Assembly (NCBI RefSeq): GCF_022662575.1
Contig: NZ_JALBFU010000009.1
Span: forward strand, 28,206-89,726
Reading direction: 5' to 3'
From: Luteimonas aquatica
Lineage (GTDB): Bacteria; Pseudomonadota; Gammaproteobacteria; Xanthomonadales; Xanthomonadaceae
Length of the DNA stretch: 61,521 nucleotides
Shown: positions 52,868 to 61,466 of the stretch, one piece after another
Layout: every line of letters begins with the position of its first letter
Numbering within the stretch: position 1 is the stretch's first letter
The notes under the pieces: generated by a model
Seen by the model: the letters and a program-made list of their open reading frames with translations, nothing else
What the model was told of the DNA's origin: nothing
Database searches by the model: none
Made by a program: the position numbers and the translations under genes

Positions 52868-54100
52868 TCAGCGGCGCGCCACAGTGCCGGCGAAATCCGT
52901 CGGACGCACGACCGAGGCGATGACCATCTTCACGCGCTCCGGATCGGACACCCGCAGGTGGTAGCGCGTGGCCAGCAGGTGGGCCATCAGGATCAGCTGC
53001 GACAGTCCGAGATTGGCGCCGATGCAGGACTTGGGCGCCCAGCCGAACGGCACGTAGCTGCCGTGCGGGCACCGCTCGCGGCTCTCGGCCAGCCAGCGGT
53101 CGGGGTCGAACGCCTCCGGGTCCGACCACTTGCCGGCGTCGTGATGGATGAAGAAGGAGCTCAGCACGTAGACCTGGCCGGTCTTGAGTTCGGTCTGCCC
53201 CTGGCAGATGTCCGTGCGCACGCGACGCGTCACGATCGGCGGCGAACTCCAGATCCGCAGCACCTCCTTGGCGAAGCGCGCCGTCGCCGGCGCCGCGCGC
53301 ACGGGCGATGCGTACAGGGCCTGCTCCGGCACCTGCGTCAGCTCCTCCACCATGCGCTCGCGCCAGGCGGGCTGCCGGTGCCACTCGTAGAACAGGCAGG
53401 CCGCGGCCGCGCCGGGCGAGGCGGTGAGCGCCGTCAGCAGCGCCGTCACCGCATCGGCCGCGCGGTCCAGACCCAGGCCGGGCAGCAGGTCCACCATCGG
53501 ATCGGTCAGGTCCTGGCGACGCGGCCGGGTGCCGTGGGCGCGGCCTTTCAGCTCGCGCCTGACCTCCAGTCCGACGATGAACTGGTAGGCCCACATCCTG
53601 GTCTTGTGCAACGGCGGACAACGGTGCCGGTCGACGTCCGACAGCACCAGCGCCACCTTGGACATGACCTCCCGCACCACGCGCCGATGCGCGCGCGGCG
53701 AGAGCCCGTCGATGATCGTGGCCACCAGCGGCTCGACCATCGCGCGCTCGGCCAGCCAGACCAGATCCTGCTCGCGCCCTAGCTCGGCATCGAGCAGTCG
53801 CTGCATGCGCCCCGCCAGCCCGCGCAGGCCCTCGGCGTCGGCGAGACCGCGCATCTGCGTCAGCCATGCCGCGCGCACCTGGTGCCAGGACATCGGCTCG
53901 CTGGCCCGCCCGCGTATCACGTCGGAAAAGCCGTCGAGCATGGTCAGGTCGGCGTAGTTGGCCGATTCCACCTGCTGCGCGGTCTGCGGATCGAAGATCG
54001 CCAGCGCATCGTCCTGCAGCCAGAACACCTCGCCGTCCTCGCGCAGGCGGCGGCGGAAGTTCTGCACCGAGGGGATTTCCACCACGTTCGAATCCTGCAT
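52868..54100 (-). CDS. Cytochrome P450, second gene of the peptide cluster
   Basis: A 410-residue P450. The haem-thiolate loop is FGWAPKSCIG (Cys about 359), with Ala where FGxGxxxCxG has its second Gly. The K-helix ExxR motif is KEVLRIWS. The I-helix region (TALTASPGAAAACLFY) lacks the usual acid/alcohol pair of monooxygenases, which would suit cross-linking rather than oxygen insertion. It follows the 33-residue precursor gene by 72 bp, separated by a terminator-like hairpin. It may install one aryl cross-link or other oxidative change in the precursor's WRWxxYH end. Redox partners are not in the cluster. Confidence 0.88.
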   Translation of the reverse strand: MQDSNVVEIPSVQNFRRRLREDGEVFWLQDDALAIFDPQTAQQVESANYADLTMLDGFSDVIRGRASEPMSWHQVRAAWLTQMRGLADAEGLRGLAGRMQRLLDAELGREQDLVWLAERAMVEPLVATIIDGLSPRAHRRVVREVMSKVALVLSDVDRHRCPPLHKTRMWAYQFIVGLEVRRELKGRAHGTRPRRQDLTDPMVDLLPGLGLDRAADAVTALLTALTASPGAAAACLFYEWHRQPAWRERMVEELTQVPEQALYASPVRAAPATARFAKEVLRIWSSPPIVTRRVRTDICQGQTELKTGQVYVLSSFFIHHDAGKWSDPEAFDPDRWLAESRERCPHGSYVPFGWAPKSCIGANLGLSQLILMAHLLATRYHLRVSDPERVKMVIASVVRPTDFAGTVARR

Positions 54101-54130
54101 CGTCCCTGCCCCAGGCTTGCGAGGTCCGCG

Positions 54131-54161
54131 AAAACCGGGAGCGGCACGAGACCGCTCCCGG
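54131..54161 (-). terminator. Terminator/attenuator between precursor gene and second P450
   Basis: CCGGGAGCGG and CCGCTCCCGG (54135-54144, 54152-54161) are perfect 10-bp arms with a 7-base loop. On the minus strand the stem is followed by TTTT. It lies 12 bp after the precursor stop. Partial termination here would give more precursor mRNA than P450, transporter and protease mRNA, as in many ribosomal-peptide operons. Confidence 0.75.
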
Positions 54162-54172
54162 GCATTACTGGC

Positions 54173-54274
54173 TCAGATGTTGTGGTAGATCACCCAACGC
54201 CAGCTGGTAATGCCGCAGCCGGATGCACCACGCACACCGAAAGCGGCTCGCATTGCGCAAATGACTTTCTTCAT
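54173..54274 (-). CDS. Putative RiPP precursor peptide (33 residues)
   Basis: ATG 54274 with AAGGAG 8 bp upstream, a better ribosome-binding site than the neighbouring enzyme genes have. The 33 residues start MKKVICAMRAAFG and end TSWRWVIYHNI. The presumed core is the C-terminal aromatic stretch with Trp25, Trp27, Tyr30 and His31, the kinds of side chains joined by peptide-modifying P450s. Cys6 and Cys20 may be leader features or additional modification sites. GC content is about 55 percent by my count, low for this region. It sits between the two P450 genes. No known precursor family was recognised; core boundaries and product are inference. Confidence 0.75.
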   Translation of the reverse strand: MKKVICAMRAAFGVRGASGCGITSWRWVIYHNI

Positions 54275-54419
54275 ATCGAGTTTCTCCTTGTAGATATGTT
54301 GATGTTGACTGCGTTTACGCCAGAACGTGCGGACCGTGATGCGTTCGCGCGCCCTGGTGCCCTTGCTGCGGCGCACGCGTGGCGATCGCCGCGAAAACCT
54401 TCCCGCCTGCCTCCACTCC
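54275..54419. other. Gap between first P450 and precursor gene
   Basis: These 145 bp on the minus strand hold the precursor's leader with AAGGAG near its 3' end and a relatively AT-rich last 40 bp. No second precursor copy, terminator or firm promoter was found, so the precursor is probably transcribed with the first P450. Confidence 0.45.
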
Positions 54420-55559
54420 TCAGCCGGATGCCCGGAACGTCAAGGTGAACGGCGGCGGCGCCATCGCGGCGGCGATGGTGGGACGGTCGCCCCGCACGGC
54501 GACGGTCGCGTCGCCAAGGCCGCGGATGCTCTCCAGCATGTCGGCGACCAGTTGCGTCGCCAGCTCCGCCGCCACGCAGCGATGCGGGCCGTGGCCGAAA
54601 GGGATGAAGGCCGGATTGCGCCAGGCCTGCGGGTCCGCCCAGCGCTCGGGCCGGAACTCCGCCGGCGAGGACCAGTGGGCCTGGTTGCGCTGGACCAGGT
54701 AGGGACAGACGACCACCTCGTCGGAGACGTCGACCCGCACGCCTGAGATCTCGTGCGCCTGCACCGGACGTCGTCCGAGCTGCCAGGCCACCGGCCACAG
54801 GCGCAGCGCTTCCTGCACGATCCATTCGGCGGGCGCGTCGCGGCGCGGATGCGTTCCCCACAGGTACACCGACCAGGCGAGCACGAAGCCCACCGATCCG
54901 GCGATCGCGAACAGGAACGACAGGAAGACCTCGGCCAGTTCGTCCAGCCGCTGCCCCGGCTCGGCCGCGCCGGCGACGATATCCAGGATGTCGGCCGGCG
55001 GCGTTCGCGCCTCGCGCTGTCGCGCCGCGATCGCGCGCGAAAGCTGCAGCGTGGTGTTGAACTGCAGCAGCATGCGCCGCCATCGCGGCTGGCGCGCGCG
55101 GGCATTGGCCAGCACCGAGCGTTCGACCAGCTGCTCGAACAGCCGCCGCAACGACTGCGGCCGATCGGGAGCGAGCAGCACCGGCGACAGGTAGCGGTAC
55201 GCCAGCCAGTTCCCCGCGTCCGGCCATTGGCTGGTGGAAGCGAGCCGGTCGCGGATGAAATCGCGCAGCGCGCCCGGCGCGCGCGCGTCGAGAAAGGCCC
55301 GCAATAACGCGCGCGCCTCGCGGCGCATTTTCAGCTGCGCCGAGCGCGGCTCGAAATATCCGTGTCGGGTATGGAAAAAATCGGAGTGTTCGAGATAGCT
55401 GCCGTCGGCGTTGCGCAGCACGGAGCGGGCGTGGTCGGCGTCGCCCAGGCAATATTCGTTCTGGCCGGTCTGCACGATGCCGTCGCCGTCGGACAGCCTC
55501 CGATCCAGGAACCCGAGCGGGTCCCGCTGGAAATCGGGCCAGACCTCTCCCTTCAACAC
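54420..55559 (-). CDS. Cytochrome P450, first gene of the peptide cluster
   Basis: A 379-residue P450, short for the family. The haem loop is FGHGPHRCVA (Cys about 328), with Ala for the last Gly of FGxGxxxCxG. ExxR is QEALRLWP. The I-helix reads FAIAGSVGFVLAW, without the Asp/Glu-Thr pair. The start is GTG 55559 with GGAGGG only 3 bp upstream; the TTG one codon later has better spacing. It is the first gene after the promoter at 55673-55702. With the second P450 it probably oxidises the precursor's aromatic residues. The two P450s are not close duplicates by eye. Confidence 0.88.
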   Translation of the reverse strand: MLKGEVWPDFQRDPLGFLDRRLSDGDGIVQTGQNEYCLGDADHARSVLRNADGSYLEHSDFFHTRHGYFEPRSAQLKMRREARALLRAFLDARAPGALRDFIRDRLASTSQWPDAGNWLAYRYLSPVLLAPDRPQSLRRLFEQLVERSVLANARARQPRWRRMLLQFNTTLQLSRAIAARQREARTPPADILDIVAGAAEPGQRLDELAEVFLSFLFAIAGSVGFVLAWSVYLWGTHPRRDAPAEWIVQEALRLWPVAWQLGRRPVQAHEISGVRVDVSDEVVVCPYLVQRNQAHWSSPAEFRPERWADPQAWRNPAFIPFGHGPHRCVAAELATQLVADMLESIRGLGDATVAVRGDRPTIAAAMAPPPFTLTFRASG

Positions 55560-55672
55560 ACGCCCTCCGATCCTGAATCACGGGTGTTGTCGCGACGACG
55601 CATTTTGTGGACGGTGACGTCGTTCGCGTTCCTGAAAATACCGGAATATTTATCGCCGATGCCGTCGAATCG

Positions 55673-55702
55673 AGTATAGGTTCGCTTTCTTCGGAGCGTC
55701 AA
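55673..55702 (-). promoter_or_regulatory. Sigma-70-like promoter of the peptide cluster
   Basis: On the minus strand TTGACG (55702-55697) and TATACT (55678-55673) are separated by 18 bp, close to the consensus. Transcription would start near 55665, giving a leader of about 105 bases before the first P450. The surrounding 55620-55720 is clearly AT-richer than the genome average. Confidence 0.7.
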
Positions 55703-55825
55703 GCGCGGAAAATTCCCGCAGCCGTCCTGCCGGCATTCGTCACCGGATTATCGCCATTCGTCACATGCGCCCGCCGTTACGAACGATGCGCACGCGGCGG
55801 ATCTCCCCGAAAAACGCTATCGCGC

Positions 55826-56716
55826 TCAGCCGTTCTTGCCGGAAGATTTTCGCTTGGCGCGCGGATGCGCGGCGTCGTACACCTTCGCCAGATGCTGGAA
55901 GTCCAGGTGCGTGTAGATCTGCGTGGTGGCGATGTCGGCATGGCCCAGCAGTTCCTGCACGCCGCGCAGATCGCCGGAGGATTCCAGCACGTGGCTGGCG
56001 AAGCTGTGGCGCAGCATGTGCGGATGCACGTGCTTGAACAGGCCCTGGCGCACACCCAGCTGCTTGACGCGGATCTGCACCGCGCGCGGCGAGATCGGGG
56101 CGCCGTGGCGGCCGGGAAAGACCGGCGCGTCGTTGGCGGCGCCGGTCTGCCCGCGCCAGGCGCGCAGCGCCTCGCGCGCGTGCGAGCCCACCGGCACGCT
56201 GCGCTGCTTGCTGCCCTTGCCGAGCACGGTGACTAGGCCGCCGTCGAGATCGAGGTCGCGCCAGCGCAGGCCGCACAGCTCCGACAGCCGCAGGCCCGAG
56301 GAATAGAACAGCTCCAGCAGCGCGCGGTCGCGCAGGCCGAGCGCGGCGTCGGTGGGCAATTCGACCAGCCGCACCGCCTCGTCGGTGTCGAGCACCTGCG
56401 GCAGCTTGCGCGGCGCCTTCGGCGCGCGCACCGAGACGGCGGGGTTGGCCGCGATCCGGCCGTGCTTGAGCAACCACTGGTAGTAGCTGCGGCAGGCCGA
56501 CAGGCGCCGCTGCAGGCTGGTGGCGGACAGGCCGCGCCGCCGTTCGGCGGCGACGAAGGCGCGGATGTCGGCATCGCGCAGCGCGGCCGGATCGTCCATG
56601 CCCTGCGCCCGGGTCCAGGCCGACAGCGCGTCCAGGTCGCGCCGGTAGGCGTCCAGCGTATGCGCCGACAGCCGGCGCTCGACCTGCAAGTGCGCGATGA
56701 AATCGGCGATCGCCAT
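55826..56716 (-). CDS. xerC: Tyrosine recombinase XerC
   Basis: A 296-residue tyrosine recombinase that resolves chromosome dimers at dif with XerD. The N-terminal SAM-like domain begins [23 protein letters not shown]. Catalytic residues: Arg in [13 protein letters not shown], Lys in [15 protein letters not shown] (HxxR), His in LLGHADI and the nucleophilic Tyr in TTQIYTHLD (about residue 268). ATG 56716 fits the family start. Its usual neighbour hslV is now 7 kb away, across the peptide cluster. Confidence 0.97.
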   Translation of the reverse strand: MAIADFIAHLQVERRLSAHTLDAYRRDLDALSAWTRAQGMDDPAALRDADIRAFVAAERRRGLSATSLQRRLSACRSYYQWLLKHGRIAANPAVSVRAPKAPRKLPQVLDTDEAVRLVELPTDAALGLRDRALLELFYSSGLRLSELCGLRWRDLDLDGGLVTVLGKGSKQRSVPVGSHAREALRAWRGQTGAANDAPVFPGRHGAPISPRAVQIRVKQLGVRQGLFKHVHPHMLRHSFASHVLESSGDLRGVQELLGHADIATTQIYTHLDFQHLAKVYDAAHPRAKRKSSGKNG

Positions 56717-56723
56717 GTTCCGT

Positions 56724-56779
56724 GCTCCGAACGGTTCGCTCCGAACGGTTCGCTCCGAAGCGCCTCGCTTCGAAACGCC
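56724..56779. repeat. Tandem 14-bp repeats before xerC
   Basis: GCTCCGAACGGTTC occurs at 56724-56737 and again exactly at 56738-56751. It is followed by two degenerate copies (GCTCCGAAGCGCCTC and GCTTCGAAACGCCC). The array fills the short gap between the DUF484 stop and the xerC start and may affect the xerC leader. Confidence 0.85.
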
Positions 56780-56787
56780 CCGCGCCG

Positions 56788-57468
56788 CTACGCCCCGGCG
56801 TCGAAGCGGCGCAACGCCGCCGCCAGCGCCTCGCCCATCATGCGCAGGAACAGCGTGCCCATGCCGGGATAGAAGCGGTTCGGTTCGCGGCTGCCGACGC
56901 CGACCAGGGCCACGCCGTCCAGCGGCAGCAATGCGCTCGACTGCACTTCCTCGGCGCGCATGCCGTACAGCAGCGCGTTCTTCTCCGGCTGCAGGCGTCC
57001 GCACAGCGGTTCGCCATCGGCCAGGCAGTCGCGGAACGGCGCCAGGCGCGCGTCGTCCCGGGCGATGACCTGCAGCCAGTCCACGTCGTCCAGGCCCGCG
57101 ATCGGCCGGAACAGCACGATCCGCACCAGATCGCCGTTGAAGTCCTCGGCCAGCGCGGCGGCCATCGCGCGCACGGTGTCGGCGGCGTTGTCCTGCTTCA
57201 GCAGCGCCAGCGTGAGCTGGTGCGTGCGCACCGCCAGGCGCTCATTCTCCTGCGCGTTGCCGAACAGCTCGTGCAGGCGTCGGCTGAGTTCGCGGTTCTT
57301 GTCGCGCAGCACTTCCAGCTGGTAGCTGGCCAGCGAAGCCGCCGGCCCTTCCTCGCGCGGCACCACCATGCTCAGCGCCAGGTCGGGGAACTGCTGCAGG
57401 AATTTCGGGTGCCGGCGCAGCCAGGCGGCGACTTCGTGCGCGCCGAGCTTTTCGTTGCTGTCGATCAT
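56788..57468 (-). CDS. DUF484 family protein
   Basis: A 226-residue GAF-like DUF484 protein. It starts [30 protein letters not shown], has a coiled-coil segment ([28 protein letters not shown]) and a GAF-type domain ending in [25 protein letters not shown]. The dapF-DUF484-xerC order is conserved in many gammaproteobacteria; its function is not established. It overlaps dapF by ATGA (57465-57468). Confidence 0.93.
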   Translation of the reverse strand: MIDSNEKLGAHEVAAWLRRHPKFLQQFPDLALSMVVPREEGPAASLASYQLEVLRDKNRELSRRLHELFGNAQENERLAVRTHQLTLALLKQDNAADTVRAMAAALAEDFNGDLVRIVLFRPIAGLDDVDWLQVIARDDARLAPFRDCLADGEPLCGRLQPEKNALLYGMRAEEVQSSALLPLDGVALVGVGSREPNRFYPGMGTLFLRMMGEALAAALRRFDAGA

Positions 57469-58340
57469 GCGGTCCACTCTCCCTCGAAAACGAATGCGGC
57501 CGGCCCGGCCATGGAGACCTGCGCGGCGTCTTCCGGCCAGGCGATGGCGAGCTCGCCGCCCGGCAGCGCGACGACGACCTTGCGGTCGATCTCGCCCCGA
57601 CGCATCAGCACCGCCGCCGCGGCGCAGGCGCCGCTGCCGCAGGCCAGCGTCTCGCCGACGCCGCGCTCGTACACGCGCAGGCGGACGCGATCGCGCGCCA
57701 GCACCTGCACGAAGCCCACGTTCACCGACTCCGGGAACCACGGCGAGGCCTGCAACGCCGGGCCCAGGCGCGCCACCGGCGCGCGGTCGATGTCGTCGAC
57801 CTCGATCACGGCATGCGGGTTGCCCATCGACACGGCGCCGAAATGCACGCGCTCGCCGTCGCCGGGCTGTCCATAGGAAAGCTCGGCCTCGTAGCGATCA
57901 CGCGTTTCGCCGAAGCCGCGCAGCGGCACCAGCTCCGGCGCGAAGCGCGGCACGCCCATGGCGACGCGATAGCGTCCCTCGCCCAGCGCATCGACCTCGT
58001 GCAGGCCGGCGGGGCTGTCGAGCAGGAAGCGCGACCCGCGCGCCGTGCCGTCGCGCTGCAGCCAGGCGGCCACGCAGCGGGCGCCGTTGCCGCATTGCTG
58101 CGAGCGCGAGCCGTCGGCGTTCCAGATGCCGTACGCCGCCGCCGCGCCGCCGCTGCGCGGCGCCTCGATCGTCAGGATCTGGTCGCAGCCGACGCCGGCA
58201 TGGCGATCGGCCAGGGCGCGGCACAGCGCCGGAGAAGGCGCCGGCATGCCGGCGCGCAGATCGAGCACGACGAAGTCGTTGCCCGCCCCGTGCATCTTGC
58301 TGAATCGCAGAATGGACGGTGGCGACGAAAGAGGCGGCAT
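57465..58340 (-). CDS. dapF: Diaminopimelate epimerase
   Basis: A 291-residue enzyme converting LL- to meso-diaminopimelate for lysine and peptidoglycan. The family start [15 protein letters not shown] follows an extension of 13 residues. The two catalytic Cys are in [10 protein letters not shown] and [22 protein letters not shown] is also typical. It starts 4 bp after lptM and is coupled to DUF484. Cytosolic. Confidence 0.97.
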   Translation of the reverse strand: MPPLSSPPSILRFSKMHGAGNDFVVLDLRAGMPAPSPALCRALADRHAGVGCDQILTIEAPRSGGAAAAYGIWNADGSRSQQCGNGARCVAAWLQRDGTARGSRFLLDSPAGLHEVDALGEGRYRVAMGVPRFAPELVPLRGFGETRDRYEAELSYGQPGDGERVHFGAVSMGNPHAVIEVDDIDRAPVARLGPALQASPWFPESVNVGFVQVLARDRVRLRVYERGVGETLACGSGACAAAAVLMRRGEIDRKVVVALPGGELAIAWPEDAAQVSMAGPAAFVFEGEWTA

Positions 58341-58344
58341 CGGC

Positions 58345-58620
58345 TCAGCGGTTGTCGGGGGGCGGCGTCTCGGCCGGCGCGGGCTCGGCGGGCGGGGAAT
58401 CGGTCGAGATGGGCTCGGCGGGCGCCGGTTCGCTCGTGGCCGCCGGCTCGGTGGAGGTCGCGGGCGCGTCCTGGGCGGGCGCCGCGTCGGCCGGCGCGGG
58501 CTGCGAAGGCGTGTCGGCCTCCGGCGCCGGCTTCTCCGGCAGCACCAGCGGCCCCTTGTTGCCGCAGGCGCTCAGGAGGAAAGCGGCGGCGAACAGCAGC
58601 GAAACGAGAGATGGCTTCAT
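58345..58620 (-). CDS. lptM: LptM (YifL)-type lipoprotein, LPS transport assembly factor
   Basis: A 91-residue lipoprotein. The diagnostic N-terminus is a signal peptide with lipobox LLSAC followed by [12 protein letters not shown], the conserved CGxKGPL block of LptM. The remaining 60 residues are a low-complexity Pro/Ala/Glu/Thr tail. LptM assists disulfide formation and assembly of the LptDE translocon in E. coli, and lies next to dapF there too. ATG 58620. Confidence 0.92.
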   Translation of the reverse strand: MKPSLVSLLFAAAFLLSACGNKGPLVLPEKPAPEADTPSQPAPADAAPAQDAPATSTEPAATSEPAPAEPISTDSPPAEPAPAETPPPDNR

Positions 58621-58687
58621 GATCGGGAGTTTAGCCGCTCGGGCGGCGCCGGGGGCAATCCCCGAAACGCCGCCCGGCCGCACCCGT

Positions 58688-59080
58688 TCAGCGGCGCGGC
58701 TCCGGACGCAGCCACAGCCACAGCGCGACCAGCGCCATGCAGGCGAGGGGCAGCGCGGTCATCCACCAGCGATGGGCCGGAAAGCGCCCCATCACCAGCA
58801 GCAGGACCGCCGCGCAAGCCAGCATCGTTCCGCTCGCCAGCCACTTGGCGCGGCGGCTTACCGCGCCGTGCGCCTGCCAGTCCCGGATCGCGGGACCGAA
58901 GCGCGGATGCGCCAGCAGCCAGCGGTGCAGGCGCTCGGAACCGCGCGCCGCCGCCCAGGCGGAGATCAGCACGAACACCGTGGTCGGCAGGCCGGGCACG
59001 AAAATGCCGACGATGCCGAGGCCGAGACTGACGTAGGCCAGCAGCCACCAGGCCCAGCGGAAGCGGGAGGGTTCGCGCAT
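58688..59080 (-). CDS. DUF454/YbaN family membrane protein
   Basis: A 130-residue inner-membrane protein with four hydrophobic segments and the family features LLAYVSLGLGIVGIFVPGLPTTVFVLIS, RGSERLHRWLLAHPRFGP and ISRRAK-like VSRRAKWLA. Function unknown. ATG 59080; an upstream in-frame extension of 31 residues has no family similarity. It is on the same strand as lptM-dapF, 67 bp upstream of lptM. Confidence 0.88.
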   Translation of the reverse strand: MREPSRFRWAWWLLAYVSLGLGIVGIFVPGLPTTVFVLISAWAAARGSERLHRWLLAHPRFGPAIRDWQAHGAVSRRAKWLASGTMLACAAVLLLVMGRFPAHRWWMTALPLACMALVALWLWLRPEPRR

Positions 59081-59153
59081 GCGGGCGGCATTATGACGAG
59101 GCCGCGGCAGCCGCTCCATGGCGATGCCCGGAACGGGCCGTCCCGCGCGCCGG

Positions 59154-59169
59154 CCGGCCGCGCGGCCGG
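59154..59169. repeat. 16-bp palindrome downstream of the oligopeptidase
   Basis: CCGGCCGCGCGGCCGG is a perfect palindrome, flanked by GCGCGC runs on both sides, 72 bp after the oligopeptidase stop. It may act as a weak 3' hairpin; no U-tract is present. Confidence 0.4.
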
Positions 59170-59240
59170 TCACGCGCGCCGAACGCGATTTCCCGCGCAG
59201 GACGGCGCCTGCCGGGAATCGTCCGCCGCGGCCGGCGGGC

Positions 59241-61466
59241 TCAGGGCGCCGCAGACTGCGCCAGGCCTTCCTGGTCGAGCAGGAAGGCGTACATCTCCGA
59301 CAGCTCGCGGTACTTGCGGAAGCGGCCCGACTTGCCGCCGTGGCCGGCGTCCATGTTGGTGCGGAACAGCACCGGGCCCTTGCCGGTATCCAGGTCGCGC
59401 AGCCGCGCCACGTACTTGGCCGGCTCCCAGTACTGCACCTGCGAGTCCCACAGGCCGGTGCCGACGAACATCGCCGGATAGTCCTGCTTCTTCAGGTTGT
59501 CGTAGGGCGAATAGGACAGCATGTACGTGTAGTAGTCCTGCTTCTCCGGGTTGCCCCACTCGTCGTACTCGTTGGTGGTGAGCGGGATGCTCGGGTCGAG
59601 CATGGTCGTCACCACGTCCACGAACGGCACCTGGGACAGGATCACCCGGTACTTCTCCGGCGCCATGTTGGCCACCGCGCCCATCAGCAGGCCGCCGGCG
59701 CTGCCGCCGTAGGCGGCGACGCGGTCCTTGGCGGCGTAGCCTTCCTTCACCAGGAAGTCGGTGACGTCGATGAAGTCGGTGAAGGTGTTCTTCTTCTTGA
59801 ACAGCTTGCCGTCGTCGTACCACTTGCGGCCCATCTCCTGGCCGCCGCGGATGTGGGCGATGGCGTAGACCATGCCGCGGTCGAGCAGGCTGACCGTGGT
59901 CAGGCTGAAGCCCGGATCGGTGGAGGACCCGTAGCTGCCGTAGGCGTACTGCAGCAGCGCGGCCTTGCCGTTCTTCTCGAATCCCTTCCTGTAGACCAGC
60001 GAAACGGGAATTCGGGTGCCGTCGCGCGCCGTGGCCCAGAGCCGCTCGGTGGCGTACCTGGACGGGTCGTAGCCGAGCACCGGCTGCTGCTTGAGCTGGC
60101 GGCGCTCGCCGGTCTGCGTGTTGAGCTCGTAGGTGGTGACCGGCGTGGTCATCGAGGTGTAGCTGTAGCGCAGCCAGGGCGTGTCGTGCTCGGCGTTGAC
60201 GTCCAGGCCCATCGAGTACGCCGGCTCGTCGGCGGCGACGTGGGTGTCCTTGCCGTCGGCGGCGATCAGGCGGATGCGCTCGAGCGCGTCGGAACGCTCG
60301 GCGATCGCGGTGAAGCCGTCGAACAGCTCGAAGCCCTCGATGAAGACGTCGTCGCGGTGCGCGATCCAGTCCTTCCAGTCCTTGCGCGAGCTGCTGCCGT
60401 CGGGCGCAGTGACCAGCTTGAAGTTCTTGGCGCCGTCGGCGTTGGTGTGGATCACCCAGCGCCCGCCCAGGTGCTCGGCGTCGTACTCGACGTCGCGCTC
60501 GCGCGGCGCCAGCACGGTGAAGCTGGCCGGATCGGCGGCCGGCGCGCAGCGCGTTTCGCTCGAGACGGTGCTGCTGACGCTGATGCAGATGTACTGGTCG
60601 TCGCGCGTGCGCGAGATGCCCATGTAGAAGCTGTCGTCCTTCTCCTCGTAGACCAGCGCGTCCTGGCTGGCCGGCGTGCCGAGCACGTGCTTCTTCACGC
60701 GCACGGTGAGCAGGGTTTCCGGGTCGTTCTCGACGTAGAACAGCGTCTTGTTGTCGTCCGCCCATACCAGGTTGGGCGAGACGCCCTTCACCTCGTCGGC
60801 GTAGGTCTCGCCCGTCTCCAGGTTCTTGAAGCGGATCGTGTACTGGCGGCGGCCGACCGCGTCCTCGGCCCAGGCCAGCAGCTTGTTGTCCTGGCTGACC
60901 TCGTAGTCGCCGACGCTGAAGTAGTCCTTGCCCTTGGCCATGGCGTTGACGTCGAGCAGCACCTCTTCATGCGAGTCCTGCGCGGGGGCCCCCGCATCCT
61001 TGCGCGGACTCTCCGCCGCTTCGCCGCCCTTGCCGGTCTGCTGGGTGGCGGCGAACACGCTCAACGGCGTGGCGCCGGCGGCGTCCCTGCGGCGGGCGTG
61101 GATCGGATAGTCCTGGCCGGTCTCGAAGCGGGAGTAGTACCAGTAGCCGCGCTCGCGGTACGGCACCGAGCTGTCGTCCTGCTTGATGCGCGCGACGATC
61201 TCGTCGTAGAGCTTGTCCTGCAGCGGCTTGAGCGGCGCCATCACCTGGTCGACGTAGGCGTTCTCGGCCTTGAGGTAGTCCAGCATCTGCGGGTTCTGCC
61301 GCTTGTCGTCGCGCAGCCAGTAGTACTCGTCCTGGCGCTCGGCGCCGAAGGGCGCCTTGACCGCATGCGGCTTCTTCTCGGCATCCGGCGGTGCGGGTAG
61401 GTCGGCGGCGGAAACGGTGGTGGCGATCATGGAGACGGCTGCAAGAAGGAGGAGGCTGGATTTCAT
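59241..61466 (-). CDS. ptrB: Secreted oligopeptidase B (S9 prolyl oligopeptidase family)
   Basis: A 741-residue S9A peptidase with a signal peptide (about 1-20, ending VSAA), so periplasmic or secreted. The N-terminal beta-propeller begins DEYYWLRDDKRQNPQMLDYLKAEN; the C-terminal hydrolase domain has the nucleophilic Ser in AAYGGSAGGLLMGAV, HIRGGQEMGRKWYDDGK, and the catalytic His in MDAGHGGKSGRF. Family members cleave short peptides after Arg/Lys. A Gly/Ala/Glu-rich insert at about residues 143-167 within the propeller is not in E. coli PtrB. ATG 61466. Confidence 0.93.
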   Translation of the reverse strand: MKSSLLLLAAVSMIATTVSAADLPAPPDAEKKPHAVKAPFGAERQDEYYWLRDDKRQNPQMLDYLKAENAYVDQVMAPLKPLQDKLYDEIVARIKQDDSSVPYRERGYWYYSRFETGQDYPIHARRRDAAGATPLSVFAATQQTGKGGEAAESPRKDAGAPAQDSHEEVLLDVNAMAKGKDYFSVGDYEVSQDNKLLAWAEDAVGRRQYTIRFKNLETGETYADEVKGVSPNLVWADDNKTLFYVENDPETLLTVRVKKHVLGTPASQDALVYEEKDDSFYMGISRTRDDQYICISVSSTVSSETRCAPAADPASFTVLAPRERDVEYDAEHLGGRWVIHTNADGAKNFKLVTAPDGSSSRKDWKDWIAHRDDVFIEGFELFDGFTAIAERSDALERIRLIAADGKDTHVAADEPAYSMGLDVNAEHDTPWLRYSYTSMTTPVTTYELNTQTGERRQLKQQPVLGYDPSRYATERLWATARDGTRIPVSLVYRKGFEKNGKAALLQYAYGSYGSSTDPGFSLTTVSLLDRGMVYAIAHIRGGQEMGRKWYDDGKLFKKKNTFTDFIDVTDFLVKEGYAAKDRVAAYGGSAGGLLMGAVANMAPEKYRVILSQVPFVDVVTTMLDPSIPLTTNEYDEWGNPEKQDYYTYMLSYSPYDNLKKQDYPAMFVGTGLWDSQVQYWEPAKYVARLRDLDTGKGPVLFRTNMDAGHGGKSGRFRKYRELSEMYAFLLDQEGLAQSAAP

